Shown here piece after piece: positions 32,145-45,354 of a stretch of 64,000 nt of DNA. The notes below the pieces were generated by a model. The model was not told the DNA's origin and did no database searches. It saw only the letters and a program-made list of their open reading frames with translations. Every line of letters begins with the position of its first letter. The stretch's first letter is position 1. Origin of the DNA: Nephrocerus scutellatus (taxonomy: Eukaryota > Arthropoda > Insecta > Diptera > Pipunculidae); assembly GCA_947095585.1 (NCBI GenBank), contig OX352763.1:119583287-119647286 (forward strand). Direction: 5' to 3'. Both the position numbers and the translations under genes were made by a program.

Positions 32145-35100
32145 TTCGAGACGAACTTGTGTTGTGTTTCATTGGCAAAATCCTTTACGCACTCGAAAGC
32201 CTGAATTTCGTAACAATATGTTCAGAAATCTTGATATTTTTTAAACGGGGTTTATACATATTATCACAGGAAATAATTACATCCAGAACGCTCACAAAAA
32301 CTCGTGCACGTCTGTGCAATTGCTTGTATGTAACTGCCTGGATCAAAGGGGAAAAGGCGCAAACGAGACCTTCGCTTGAACTATAGAGAGTTTTTTCGGA
32401 AGTCCAATTACTTATTCACCTTATTGCAAATATTAACGTAAATTTTATCGCAAATAGGATCCTCAGATATCCTCGATACTCAAAATGGCTCGATAAGATG
32501 CATGACAATTAATCAGTCTTATCGACACACACATGACACACATACTAAAAGGAATAATGAAGCATTTGCTAGAGCCAACAATCACCAAAGATTCAATCAG
32601 AACTAACTACCTGATGAATGGAAGACAAACGAAAACATTATAAGCAGCAGGTTTTGTACTGAGCCTATCACAAAAACATACCCAAATAAACCACAGAAAA
32701 TATGCCTGGCGTGCGTTTGGCTTCGTGACTGGGTAACACGTCTTTTAGAAGAATTATTTTTTTTTTGTGTGAACTGTGAAGTATTAAAAGTACCTTGTCA
32801 TTCTTGAGAGGGATGATGATTGTGATCATCCATAAATATAACAGAACTAAAATCAACACGATCACAGTAATTACCTTTTTGGCTTATTTCGAATCAACTC
32901 AAGTGTTCTTCTTGTTGTGGTAACAAGAAATCACTTGCATTTTTAGCTTTAGCTCCTCTTGCTTGAGGCATTAATTAAATCATATAGGTATACAGCTTCA
33001 TATGTTTATAGAGTGACATCACAATTTGAAGCATTTTAAGAAATCTGTAAAATCTATTTATGATCGAACAGTACCTAACTCAGTTACTGTAATTTTACAT
33101 GAAAAATATATATTCTTTCTTTTAGGATCTATGTTAGAAGTACACTCAGTTCTTCAATATATGTATTTTTAACTATTTAATGTATATTGTCTGTGTAAGG
33201 CAGTATACGGATGGACTTATAGACTTATAGTACCTCTTGCCGTTAGATCAAAATCTGCGACGTCAGATAGAGGCAAGTCTATACCCTTGCCGAAGCCCCT
33301 GTATATGAAAAAAAAATTAAATGTCAAGCGTAATTAAATGACACACAAGTGGCAGCTTAAAAGTTTAATTCGTGGTCATGCGATTATGTGTTAAGTTGGC
33401 AATCAGTCATTAAATACTTGCTTCGACAAGAGTTGACTGCTTATAATAAGCTCTAGCGTTTAAATAATTAAGTCAAAGACTGTCCATTGAAAGCAAAGCA
33501 AAACTACAAGTTTCGAAGATCGATTTAAAGAACTTTTTCAAGGTAATTCTTGATATTGTAGATGACTCAAGACCAATTTCCAGTTGTGATTAGGGAAAGG
33601 TGTGCGCGGTGATTAAATTCATCACAACTATCTTCTAAACTAATTGTGCGACTAGATGACTGGCGACAAAAAAAGAACACCAAGAACAAAATGGTTTCAA
33701 TTCCGACGAACTAATTTTCTTATTGCATGCCTCCTCACCAGAAATCTCAACAAGGTTGTTGAGTGGCCACTTGACGCAATGCAGTCTGATGTTGCCACGA
33801 TCGGCCGGCCGATTTTTTGATTAGTAATTGTGTCTTTTGTGGATTTTTCGTTTATTTTCTTTTGTGATTCTGAGGAAACAGAATATGTATACATCAACCA
33901 CTAATCATTCACCCTACCTTCCCACAATATCGGAAAGATATTACTTCTTAGAAAAACATATTTTTTTCCAATTCGCCTGTGAGTCCTTCTTTCGTGTGTA
34001 GCGCAGTTGTAACAACACTTAAGCCAACTCATCAACAGACGAACGAACGTCAATTTCGAGTGCTTTTCCAAGTAATATAATTAGGAGATGATGTGTGGGT
34101 ATTTTAATGTTCTCGGTATATGATTCCTCTCGACACCGCGGAAATTTGGTTTTTAGTAGGTGGAGTGAGGATGGTTTGTTATCCGCTGAGACTACCGCGA
34201 CATAAAGATCTAAGGACAAGTCATTTGGAGCACTTTATATGGAAATGAGGTAACATAATATGTTAACTCTTGGTCGCTAACAAATTGCGTGCGCCTTTAC
34301 ATTTAAGGTGCACAAATACGCTGATAATTTTCAATGAAAATAATTAACTGAGTTTTTTTTTAATTAATAACAACGTTAATTACCGCCACAAACACGTAGA
34401 TCTTTGAATGAATCCAACTCTTTCAATAAGTAGCATGTTTCCAACACTTTACATATTTATATTTATGCGTACTATTAACTACTTTAGCGATTTGCATATC
34501 CGCCATGGATGGCGGCAAATGCAAATGTGCCTGTGTTTTGCAAATATGTATCTGCACATATTTCAGTCGGTTTTCTAACGAACCCAAGTCTGCACATATC
34601 TGTACTCGTTCATATTGCATACACATCAAATACCTAGCCTGTACATATTTACGCATGCACATGACATATATACACATACTCGCCTGCTCTTCGCGCCCTC
34701 CTCTTATTGATTTTAATTGAAAAATTGTTAATTTTCCAACATCATCACAATCACATAGCTTATAATCCTCTTTCGGCTGACAAAGCTTCTCTGCCTGCCA
34801 CCACTTTCAGATGTGTGCAAGAGTTTTCTCCTCCTTTTTCCCAACAGAGCGTTGAAAATAGCTGCCATTTAAGCCACCCAGTCTGAAGCGTCAACAACAT
34901 CACCACATCCCTGTGAGCTTCATACATACGGACAAGAGACAAGACACTCTAGAACTAGATTATCCCCTAAACACCGATTCGCATGCATATGCATGTCGGT
35001 GCTTCATACGTACGGTTAATTATGTACGGAAAACGACAAAAACCCCATCAACAACAATACCAGAAATAGCGCAACGAATTCAAGGCGGAAGAATGTTTTA

Positions 35101-35519
35101 AGCACAATCTATTCGTTACCGAAACGACTAACCCAATATCGGAGAGCCACAAGCGCACAAACTAGATTCATCTTATGCTGCTGGGATATCCTGCTGCATA
35201 GTTATACATATCAGCTTCCTGATCGAATTTTCGCCTGGCTTATACATATGCACAAGTACGTACATCTACATAAACATTGGGAATCTTTGTGGGCCTTGCT
35301 ACTCGTATATATACGAAAACTGGAAGCTTTTTGTTGGCTGCCACGGCTAACTTCAGTCAGGTTGAATAATATACGTAGATGTGTTTATGTAAACATTTGC
35401 AATGATATAGCTATTCTCTCCACTAGTTAGATCATATAGACAACTATAACATTCGGTTAGTGTTACCGTGAAAACATTTCAAAAATAGGCCGAATTTTAT
35501 TTTGAGAAAACTGTTAGTT
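32145..35519. other. Intron sequence, nothing recognised
   Basis: No gene is supported over ~3.4 kb. The ORFs at 33.7-35.4 kb are short and without family signal. A stretch near 33190-33320 ending in an A-run may be an old retrotransposon 3' end but cannot be assigned. Confidence 0.4.
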
Positions 35520-35763
35520 AATATATGATACAAGAGACCATTGTGGTCGAGGGTCTAGATTCTTGCGACCATAATTATTGTGCGTGTTATATTTTTGCCC
35601 ACAAATGGAAAGGAGCTACAATTTAAAGCCAAATTCTAAAGGGCAATTGAGTATCATAACAGTTATTACATTCGGACGTTTGTTAGACATTCGCGTGAAA
35701 AACTCTTTCACTTCAAATCTACCGCTCAATAGTCCAGCGCACTGACCCGCGGATAGCTATGGC
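35520..35763 (-). mobile_element. tRNA-derived SINE copy, strongly diverged (minus strand)
   Basis: Family landmarks are recognisable with many substitutions: GAGACCATTGTGGTCGAGGG, CACAAATGGAAAGGAGCTAC, AGGGCAATTGAG and TTCGGACGTTTGT. The tRNA-like head is nearly lost. It directly abuts the RTE-like element at 35765. Confidence 0.7.
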
Positions 35764-35764
35764 T

Positions 35765-37960
35765 TCATCATTATCATATTTGGCTCTACAACCGCGCTCC
35801 GATCCTGGCCTCCCGCAAAAAGTCTCTCAACCGGTCCCGATTTCCAGCCGATGTCATCCAGTTTGGCATCCATAAACTCTGGGCGTCCTTGTCTATGCCA
35901 TTCCTTCAGCGTAGGCTTGGCCGGCCTCGCTGTCGTTTTCCATAAATCTTACCGCAAAGTATCCTCTTCGCTCATGCGAGCTAGGTGTCATGCCCATCGA
36001 AGCCTACCAAGCTTAATTCTCTTCACGATGTCGACATCGCGGTAACGCTCGTAGATCTGATCATTATAGAGTCTCCGGAATCGTCCTTCCTCACATACGG
36101 GACCAACAATTCTCCGTAAGACTTTTCTCTCGAACGCGGTTAAGAGGTCAGAATGCTTTTAGCTAAGCACCCAAGTCTCGGATACATATGTAAGTAGTAG
36201 TATGTCCATTGTCTTATATAACAGCAGCTTGGATGTTATGGTTAAATTCCTGGATTTGAAGAGTCTTGACACACTATAGTAGGCTTTGTTGGCTTTAAGC
36301 AACCGTGGGCGTATTTCGGCTGTTACAGCTGACCCGAGATAGTTAAAGGATTGCACTTCTTCAAATTCGCGCTCCATTATTTTAATTGCGGGACCAATGT
36401 TGGATCTTCTAGTCGCATACGTGGCCACCATGTACTTTGTTTGGCTCTCATTTATATGCAGCCCCATATTTCGTGCCACCTGCACGATCTGGATGAAAGC
36501 TTCATGTAGAACTCTTGAGTTTCTACCAACAATGTCAATATCGTCTTCGTAAGCCAGTAACTGAATGAATAGAGGATTGTTCCTCTCGCCGTTTCGTCAG
36601 AGTCTCGGTTCACTTTCTCCAACGCCAGGTTGAAGAGGACGCAGGCCGGTCCATCCAATTGTCGGAGCCCGTTTTAGATGTTGAATGGGCTTGATAGTGA
36701 TCCGGATATTTTTACTTGGCTTATAACATTGGTCATGGTCAACCTACTTAGTCGTGCCAGTTTATTTGGGATGCCGAATTCTCTCATGGCTTTATAAAGC
36801 TATACTCTGGCTATTCTATCATAGGCGGTTTTGAAGTCTATAAAACCAATGACCGATGACTTTAACACATGGGGATATCTTGTCTTGAAAGAAAATCTTA
36901 TACGCGGTACTCAACAACGTAATACCACGATAATTGCTGCATTTTGTGATATCTCCTTTCTTATGAATTGGGCACAGGATGCCTCTTCGCCAGTCTTCTG
37001 GCATCGCTTCTTCCTCCCATACTCTGATCATTATTTCATGAATTGCTTAGTGTAATGTGGGGCCTCCTATTTTTATCAATTCCGCTAGGATCCCATCTGA
37101 CCCCGGGGCCTTATTATTTTTGAGCCTATTTATCGCTCTTCTAACTTCGTTTATGCTTGGTGGCGGCAGCATAGTATGGTATTCGGTCATTGGTGGAGCC
37201 TCCAATTCCTCAGTTAGCTGGCCATTTAGCAAACTCACGAAAGTGCTCTTCCCAACGCTCTAAGATGCCTTTAAGATCGGCGATCAGATTACCCTCTTTT
37301 TCTTTGCAGTGTGTGCAACGTGGTGTATATTTGCGTCATACCGCGGACTCTTTGGTAGAACTTCCGCGCCTGGTGCGGGCTTGCTCTCTGTACTGTTCTA
37401 GTTCACGGACGAGATTCTTCTCGCAGGCTGCTTTCATTCGCCGGCGAACTGTTTTTTTTTTTTCATATCTTCTGAGCTCTTTATATTCATCTTCGCGTGT
37501 CTGGCTTCTTTGAGTTTGTTGCATTGCTCGGTACGCAACATTCTTACGTTCCGTCGCTAGCTTACAGTCGTCGTCGAACCAGTCGTTCCGATCGCTACGA
37601 CTACTGCCTAAGATAGAGTCAGCAGTACTAATGACAGTATTCTTAAGGCGTGTCCATTTCTCTTCTACGGCCGGCATCTAAGCCCCAGAACTTACTCTCC
37701 CTGCATTTAGGGCGAGTCCTATCGCTTGACTGTAGTTGTTTCTGCCTTTCGTAATGATGCAATTCGCGCTCGGAGCACCTTACCAGCATTGTGGCAGCGG
37801 TCTATCAACACGTGGTCTATCTGGTTGCGAGTGGCTCCATTAGGAGATACCCAGGTGGCTTTGTGGATATTTTTATGCGCAAACGATCAAATTATGGCTT
37901 GCTGTCATCTCTATGACTCGTTGTCCATTCTCATTAGAGTTCTCGTGTAAGCTATTGGAA
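35765..37960 (-). mobile_element. RTE-like retrotransposon relic (minus-strand group), middle copy
   Basis: On the minus strand, in coding order: endonuclease end near 37850-37740 ([15 protein letters not shown], VLRARIA-like); linker NDWFDDDCKLATERKNVAYR ... CEKNLVRELEQYREQ (37336-37677); [20 protein letters not shown] and [19 protein letters not shown] (37047-37238); [39 protein letters not shown] (36819-37031); DGPACVLFNLALEKVNRDSD (36590); NESQTKYMVATYATRRSNIG and EFEEVQSFNYLGSAVTAEIR (36159-36485). The 3' end is an ATGATAATGATG-type tail at 35765-35776. Multiple frame breaks make it inactive. It runs parallel to the copies at 8.6-11.4 and 45.4-47.8 kb. Confidence 0.87.
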
Positions 37961-37964
37961 GGAA

Positions 37965-40056
37965 GCAGGAAGCTATGGCTTAGTTGAAATAAATATAAAG
38001 AACTCGTTTATATTCAAAGTATAAAATTTTATCGATTTAGGTCTCAACTTAGGTGGAACTTTATAAGTTCTTGATTGAGCTTCTAAATATCAGAACATTT
38101 TCGAGAACCGCGACAGTTAAGATTCTTGTTTTGCTTCTTGCAGTAGTAGAATGTAAAAGAAGTAAAACATTGTGCAATGGCATCACTATCGAATATAGGA
38201 AAGTTTTCTAAGGAAAGCAATTCTGGATGCCAATATACAAAATTATTTAATAACTATCTTTATATAAATAATACACTATTATGCACAAGAGATGTGAGAA
38301 AGACGTATGTAGAGTTGCAATGATAATCATTATGTTATTCTGTTCTGTTAAATGACATATGATTTGAGTGACAAATCAAATTGAAAATGCATGTTCCTAA
38401 ACTCTAAGTATGTATAGATAGGTAACTCAATAAATCAATCTATAGGTAACTCTATAAAGCATCAATCTATTCCTATAGAAATCGAGCTTGTAGCTTTCTA
38501 TAGTTGCGGAATGGATCCGATTTAGAGACTATATGGAAGGCAAATTATTGCAAATTATACTGCTTACCAGTTTTAAAAGTTATTACATAAATCGTCGTAT
38601 TTTCCGTTTAAGTTCATCTTACCTCCAAGTTTTCAGTTCGATAGCTAGCTTCACATCCGTTTTATTGGATCTTTTATCAATTTTTAAATTATTTGTACAA
38701 TGTCTGTTTGGCTAGAGACTGTTGCAGTTGATCCAACAAATCTAATTTAAGGTTCTTCATCGATTGTTTAGAAAATGACAAACAGATACAAAAAATAAAC
38801 ATATATGTAGTTTGGATACAGGGTTTAATAATTTCAATGACTAGAAGGTTAGAAATATAGAAGTGTATGTATTTGTAAAAATATATATTTTACTTTCAGC
38901 CATTTTTTAAATTGAGTTCGTGATTTGTTCAGTCATTCAGAAGAATTAAGTTAAACAAAACGAAAAGTTAAAGTCAATTAAACTCTTACGAATAGAGTAG
39001 CCATTTTTTACACTCGTAAGCAGGAACCATTACAAATTTATTTGTCACTTATGATATGCTACGGTTTTTTTCTCCAATGATGTTAAAATGTGGAAACATA
39101 AGCACAAGGGAGACTCCCACCATTTCCTTCAGCAACGTATTTACTGCGTTCAATATAGAAGAGCTAAGCCTACAGCACAATTTGCCCGAAGGCTCATTGT
39201 TCTTGAATATGGTAATGAGCACTTTTCTTTTGTTCAACATTTTTTTACTTATATCGACCAAAACAATGGCATCATTACTTCACTTCATATTAAATTTAAC
39301 CAAAGGTTGAATAATTACCTCCCTCATGGAAGGGAGGACAAAATTATGTAAAATCATGATGCGTATATTAAAATGAGATGTAGGTACTTGATCAATGCCA
39401 TTTGTGGTGTTATTATATTTACTGTAACATGGGGCTATTATATGCATATGTATGCCATGATTTCAATGATTTTGTATTACTCTTAAGTTCTGCAGCGAAT
39501 TCTTAAGTGCAGCATATTTTAGCCACGATAATTGAATAATTCCGAGCACTTCGACACGACAATGAAAAAAATCTCATAAAAATTAGCAACTTATTATACA
39601 CGTTATGACGTTATTATCGTCTGACTAAAGGACAATGGTCGGAAAGGTTAACCGTCTGACCTACAAAGACACTGGACTCTAATGCTGCAGCATTGATTTG
39701 GATGGTGTGAAGATCAAATTTGCAAATTTGCAAACATTTCAAGGGGTTTTCTGCTATAAATTATTTTGCCAACAACAAACACCTCCAGCAGTGCTACTTA
39801 ACACCGACCGGCATTCACTTCTTAAAGTTATAGCGAACCACAATAATCAAAATTCCTTTCTTTAGGTTAATAACAAAAAGAAGGGACGTGTTTGGCATCC
39901 CCCGCAACAAATTTTGAATAATTAGTTTAATGGAATTTAGAGAATAAATAAAATTCAACAAAAGAATTCCATTTTATGTGCATAAAACAGAGCAGATTAA
40001 ATTACACAACTACAATTTCAGGACTATATAGGTGAAATATAAATACAAAAGCTTAC
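37965..40056. other. Intron sequence upstream (on the plus map, left) of the homeodomain exon, no gene recognised
   Basis: AT-rich. The ORF pair at 39049-39351 overlaps on both strands and shows no family signal. Confidence 0.4.
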
Positions 40057-40265
40057 CTGTATGCGATCTTCAGGTAATTCCGTTTTGAGGGATAACATCT
40101 CACGTGCATAAACATCTGGGTAATGTGCTTCCTTAAATGCTTCTTCTAGTTTCTCTAGCTGGTAGCTGGTGAAGATCGTTCGACTGTGTCGACGTTTCTT
40201 CTTTTTCTTTTTGCTTGTAAAACCGTTCAGACCGTCTATTGTGAAATCTTTGCTACTCAAAGAAC
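40057..40265 (-). CDS. Vsx: Vsx-type homeobox gene, exon with homeodomain residues 1-46
   Basis: This 209-nt internal exon runs from a TTTGCACACAG acceptor to the donor CAG|GTAAGC. It encodes [17 protein letters not shown], a run of six lysines (nuclear-localisation-like), then [20 protein letters not shown] and [26 protein letters not shown]. This matches helices 1-2 and the start of helix 3 of Vsx homeodomains. The phase is 1 at the 5' side (GT completes a Gly codon) and 0 at the 3' side, matching both neighbouring exons. The N-terminal arm reads RRHSRTIF, with a serine absent from the vertebrate RRHRTIF form. The exon is separated from its 3' partner by 34.5 kb of repeat-filled intron. No initiator ATG belongs here; the frame continues from upstream. 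Confidence 0.95.
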
Positions 40266-40522
40266 CTGTGTGCAAAGCAAAATTAAAACAAAAATTAAAT
40301 AAATACGAGTTTGTAAACTAAATTCCTATATAGGTTCGTTTAAAATTTGATCTATACATATTTGTCTATTACGCTTCCCTTAATATTTTAGTTAAATGTA
40401 GGTTTTTAGCGCCTACTCAACATATGGATCCCGTTGATTATCCAACCTTATGACTCGACTGAATTAAAGTAAAAAAAAGTATGCATATAGTATTTACATT
40501 ACACAGCACTGGATTCTGTTTA

Positions 40523-40799
40523 AGTGGGCGTCGGGGGTCAGTGGAAATGCGCGTGGCCACTGAGCAGGAGGTTCGTGGTTCGAATCCCAGTAACACCAAA
40601 AGTATTTTTCTCGCAAATGGATGACAAACGCTTCGAGAGTAATAACTTGTCACGGAAAGCTTCTCAATTCGCCGTTCGGAGCCGGCCTTAAATTGTAGGT
40701 CCCTTCCATTTGTGTCCAAAAATATACCTGCGCAACACAAATGGTCGCGCGAAGCTAGGCCTTTGACCGCAATAGTCTGTCGCGCCGAATATTATTATT
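40523..40799 (+). mobile_element. tRNA-derived SINE copy with 10-bp target-site duplication
   Basis: ATTCTGTTTA occurs at 40513-40522 and 40800-40809. The head has the B box GGTTCGAATCC at 40577-40587 with a degraded A box. The body matches the copy at 4796 (GGAAAGCTTCTCAATTCGCC, GGCCTTAAATTGTAGGTCCC) apart from a deletion near 40610, and the tail is ATTATTATT. It lies in Vsx intron 1, 250 bp from the homeodomain exon. Confidence 0.88.
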
Positions 40800-40809
40800 A
40801 TTCTGTTTA

Positions 40810-41829
40810 GGTAATTATTTCTGGTTTTTAAAATTCAAAGTTTGTATTTTAGATTTAATTTAATTTGTTTCTTCAACACTAAACAATGAAATTTTTATCA
40901 ACAAACGTACTGACAACTGGTCATGCGTGTACTTTAAGTAAATAAATTGTTTTCTGCGGAACGCGTTTTTGCGCTTTTGTGATTATTTCTTCGTAATACA
41001 TAATGTGGTAATGTGCGGTAATGAACGATGAATGCTCTCTCGTTTTACGAATATATTTCGCGCATGTGAAGTACCCACATCAAATTCTATCAGCATGAGA
41101 GCAACGCTAATTACTTGTCCATATTATGATGATATTAAACAGACGTAATAAGTGGCTTTGTGGATAAGAAATATGTATGAAAAAAAACCATCGTTTTACC
41201 AACAGAGCATTATGCGGTTATAGCTATGTACAAGTACATTTGCTAAGTTATGTACTTTCTATTAAATATATTTAGAGATATTTCCGTCGTTGTTTCACAT
41301 GTTCTACATAATCGTACATCGTAAGTAGTCGCATTTATATATGAATCTTTAAAATTTAAATTAATGTCAAGTATAAATTGAATGCATATAGGGAACCGCT
41401 AAAATAGAAAATTATGTTATAGATTTGTATAACAGATAACAAATTTTGTACTTTTTATAAAGAAAACGATTCTGGTCCTAGCCAGAACACAATACTGTAC
41501 CTAGTGATGAGCGAAGCACCCATTCACTTGCAAGACCTAAGTCCAAGACCGACCTATGTATTCAAGACTTCAAGAGTCTTGCAAAAACCAGAACGTATAC
41601 AAATAAGTTGCATAAATGCCCAGTTGGTATTTGTTAAGCGATTGAGTTCAAACATTTTAGAGATAGAGCTATGAAATCCGATAAATAGATGGCTCGTAAT
41701 CATGGATAAGTTTGTTAGGAAATCTGGCCACTGCCACACCCACACCCATTCATATTAAAATTAGATTGAAAATAAATTTTTCGCAATAATTAGAGAATAA
41801 AACAAGTAAATGTAAAAAAAACTTAGTCT
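40810..41829. other. Intron sequence, nothing recognised
   Basis: No gene or repeat is supported. Confidence 0.4.
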
Positions 41830-42175
41830 TTCGGGTACAAACTTTTATATATAGATCGACAGACGCCATGCACCTGTCCTTTTATTTTAAAATTCTCTAT
41901 ATTAGCTTCGCTTGCCCGTGGCACGTCTGTCGGTCGGTCGATCGGTTTGTCGTGGAATCTTGCGATACATTTTTAACCCACTTCCCAAAGCCCGATTTTA
42001 TTGAAATTTTGCACACATGTGTATTTCCGGAGACAACGCTATTAAAATTTGGGGCCCCTCGGGCCTATATAAATTTCTAAAAATTAACCCGATTTTCTTT
42101 AAATTTTAAACAAATTTTTTGTAAATTTTTTGGAGTGATTGGGCCCTGACGGCCGGGGGGCGCCCAAGTATTTTT
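41830..42175 (+). repeat. Interspersed repeat with GATCGGTTTGTCG / CTTCCCAAAGCCCG blocks
   Basis: The segment shares ordered blocks with 23101-23300, and its AACCCGATTTT block recurs near 58650. It carries GGTCGGTCGATCGG microrepeats and T-rich stretches. It is non-coding, probably an old transposable element fragment. Confidence 0.45.
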
Positions 42176-42570
42176 TTAAAAATTAGCTCGAGTTTTAAGT
42201 TTACCACTACTTTTTTATACCAAAAGAAGGCCTAACATTTTTGCAATTTAAACTAATGATTCACCATACAAAACCTGGGAGATTTGGATCGAATCCGCGA
42301 ACCTGCCAGTGTTTTAAAACATTTGCTCTACGCTAACTTCGTTTAAACGTTAAAAAGAATCATTATTGAACTCTCTACATAATGTCTTAATGCAGTAAAG
42401 TTACCACAAACATCTAAACGGGTCAAAGCAATTCAAAGCTTATGCAAATAAAACAATTAATAATAAATTTTTTGTTTTTTTCCTTTGCACGGTATAATGG
42501 AGGCCTATGACATTTAATTTTTGAAGTGACAAGGTCTCACTACAAGGGGGTACATGTTCAAAAAGTAAAA

Positions 42571-42752
42571 TGTTAAGTGAGACAATGTTAAGTGAGACAC
42601 TGTTAAGTGAGACACTGTTAAGTGAGACACTGTTATGAGACACCGATAAGTGAGATACTGTTAAGTGAGACACTGTTAAGTCAGACACTGTTAAGTGAGA
42701 CACTGTTATGAGACACCGATAAGTGAGATACTGTTAAGTGAGACACTGTTAA
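42571..42752. repeat. 15-bp minisatellite, unit TGTTAAGTGAGACAC
   Basis: About 12 units occur, with variants TGTTATGAGACAC and CGATAAGTGAGATAC. The variant pair recurs in the same order twice, giving a higher-order repeat. The minus-strand ORF of the type VSLNSVSLN is an artefact. Confidence 0.88.
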
Positions 42753-44883
42753 ATTAAACCATTTAGAAACTATTGTGGAAACACAGCAATTTCTCAAGCG
42801 ATTCGCATGAAATTCGGAATGTAGGACTAAGATCCGACTATAAGACTTCTTCATATGGAAATTCTAAGATATGGTCATTAGGATCTGTAATTTTGGAAAC
42901 TATACCATTTTGAGACAGATAAGAAGATCTTTGTTTTTTTCGTCCCGGGTAGACGTTACCACGCTCAAAACCTACGGCCGTGTCTCCGACACAGCCTACC
43001 CTGTTCTTTTTTTTGTATCTAACAGGTACTTAATGCGACTTAATTAGTTTTCAATATGGTCTTGATGGTCTTCCGGACGACTCATCACTAGCTGTACAAT
43101 AGTGCCGGTCCTTCTGCCTATCCAGCATTTTCGAAACATAGTTTTCAGCCAAGCTTAAAATAAAATCACCTAAAAGTATACACACATACGTTTTACATTT
43201 CAAATCTCGAATCTCAAAAAATAAGTTTAAATTATTTTCATTATTTTAAAAGATTAAATGTATTATGTATATATTTTGTCGCTTTATTCCATCAATACAG
43301 TCCCACAACCCATCAATCTATGGTGCAACACTGAGTAGGGTACACGATGTGTGAAGTTTACTCCCTCATTATCTGGATATGTGAGCACGTTTTTTAATAT
43401 ACCCAGTTTCAGTGCTCTTTTTATTATATGTGTTGACTAACTAACTCATCAACTAAGAACCAACATATCTATCTGTAGGTACATATTTCATTCTATATAC
43501 ACAGCGAATCTCACAAAATAGGGTAATTTAGTTCGTATGCATGTACATACGAGTACTTGTGTGTATTGACAGCATCGTGTGGTGCTATCGTCGTCTCCAG
43601 AATTAAATTTATAATATTATGCGCAGATTTACTGTCGACGATGTGTCACAACATATTAGCAATTAAAATTTTCCTAGTTAATTACTTTGCACTCTGGGAA
43701 GTTTGTGTGTTGGAGGTTGAGCTGGAGTGCACATGCGAAGACTATACGGATTATGGTTGATGCTATGGTGGGTGTTGCGGTTTAGTACATACATATATTG
43801 ATGCACATGCATGTTACGTATGCCAGGATGAGTATATGTAATGGATGGATGAATGGTGCGAGGATTCAGACGGCAGAATTGTGGTCGTATGGTTGCTCTT
43901 TTTCCTCTTCATTATACTACTACTGCGGCTTTGTGCATTTTCCATTTCAGACTGTTGAATTTCCTTCTGCATCCGGTGCTGGCCGTCCGTCGTCGTCCTT
44001 TAAAATATATATAAATTTCACATAAATTTACTTGTGGGTTGCTGCTTTTTTTTGTTTGATTTTTTGTGCATACTTTTCATGAATATGCATATGCACAGCA
44101 TGCGTATAAATGCTGAATATTATTGCTGTGAAAAGGGGAATTTAATTAGGAAATCTAATTAGTCCATAGAAGCATGAAAATAAAGCTCGGTGGTAAAATA
44201 ACTAATCTGGTTGCAACTAATGCTTTGGTGCACCAATTATGGAAATAATACTGCTGCGTAAGAAAGTGCGGGTAGAAAAATTAGAAAATAGAGTATACAT
44301 GAAGTGTTAGGCACTTACAACTATATCCAACGTTTAATACCACATTTGGCTATTTGGAAACCATGAATTCAAATAACATCGGCTTATTTAAAGCTTTTGA
44401 ACTCAATATTACTCCTTTGTATATCAACACAAAATGAAGTTGTATACAATACTCAGATCCAGCATTTGTTTTCTTTAATTGATTTTTATTCGTTTGTCCC
44501 AAAAATAAATACAGAAACATCCCTGAGTTGTATGCCTGCCAAACTTCACTAATGAAATGATTTTTTTTTTCAAATCATTTTTATGGAATAAGCGGTTTTT
44601 TAATCATCAAATCAAAGACATTTACGCTCTCTTGGAGCAATTCAGAAAACAGAACCGTTTAAACTTCATGTAAGTACAGAAAAAAAAAACGAATGATGTG
44701 AGGGTGTGCTCTTAGGATATAGGAATATTATATAATCGTATATAGCCATCACAAACGTTTAAGTGAAGAATTCAATTCAATCATATAAAGTAACTCATGT
44801 TCAGTGTTTGTAGTTTTACATTTTCAATGACTTTTACAAATTAAATATCGTTTCTTCCTGTCTTTTCAACGATATAAGCTTTC
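42753..44883. other. Intron sequence; paired TAATTAG sites, no gene recognised
   Basis: TAATTAG occurs at 44143-44149 and 44156-44162, 13 bp apart. No coding or repeat family is supported here. Confidence 0.4.
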
Positions 44884-45249
44884 AAGCCCAAATTTGGTTA
44901 CCAATGACGAGTTGTAAGCTTAGATCCATGTTTCATACCATAACAAGCCAAAATTGGGTTACCAATGACGAGTTGTAAGCTTAGATCCATGTTTTATACC
45001 ATAACCAGCCAAAATTGGGTTACCAATGACGAGTTGTAAGCTTAGATCCATGTTTCATACCATAACAAGCCAAAATTGGGTTACCAATGACGAGTTGTAA
45101 GCTTAGATCCATGTTTTACACCATAACAAGCCCAATTTGGGTTACCAATGACGAGTTGTAAGCTTAGATCCATTTTTCATACCATAACAAGCCCAAATTG
45201 GGTTACCAATGACGAGTTGTAAGCTTAGATCCATGTTTCATACCATAAC
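44884..45249. repeat. Six-copy 61-bp tandem repeat
   Basis: TTACCAATGACGAGTTG starts at 44898, 44959, 45020, 45081, 45142 and 45203, exactly 61 bp apart. The unit also contains GTAAGCTTAGATCCATG. The copies are nearly identical, which suggests recent amplification. Confidence 0.92.
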
Positions 45250-45354
45250 TACAATCTATATTATAAGGTTGATGGTAGGAATCATCAAAATACAGCATTA
45301 TATAAAAGCTGAATTCCTTTCTGTGTTATTGTTCAAAAACGCCAACTATTGTAT

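Noticed and set aside
39049..39351. Overlapping ORFs of 70-87 codons on both strands
   Set aside because: Mutually overlapping in several frames with no family signal; chance ORFs in intron.
42440..42703. Minus-strand ORF with VSLNSVSLN-type repeats
   Set aside because: Translation of the 15-bp minisatellite.
44884..45249. CRISPR-like regular repeats
   Set aside because: Repeats are 61 bp and contiguous with no unique spacers, in a eukaryotic intron. It is a tandem repeat.
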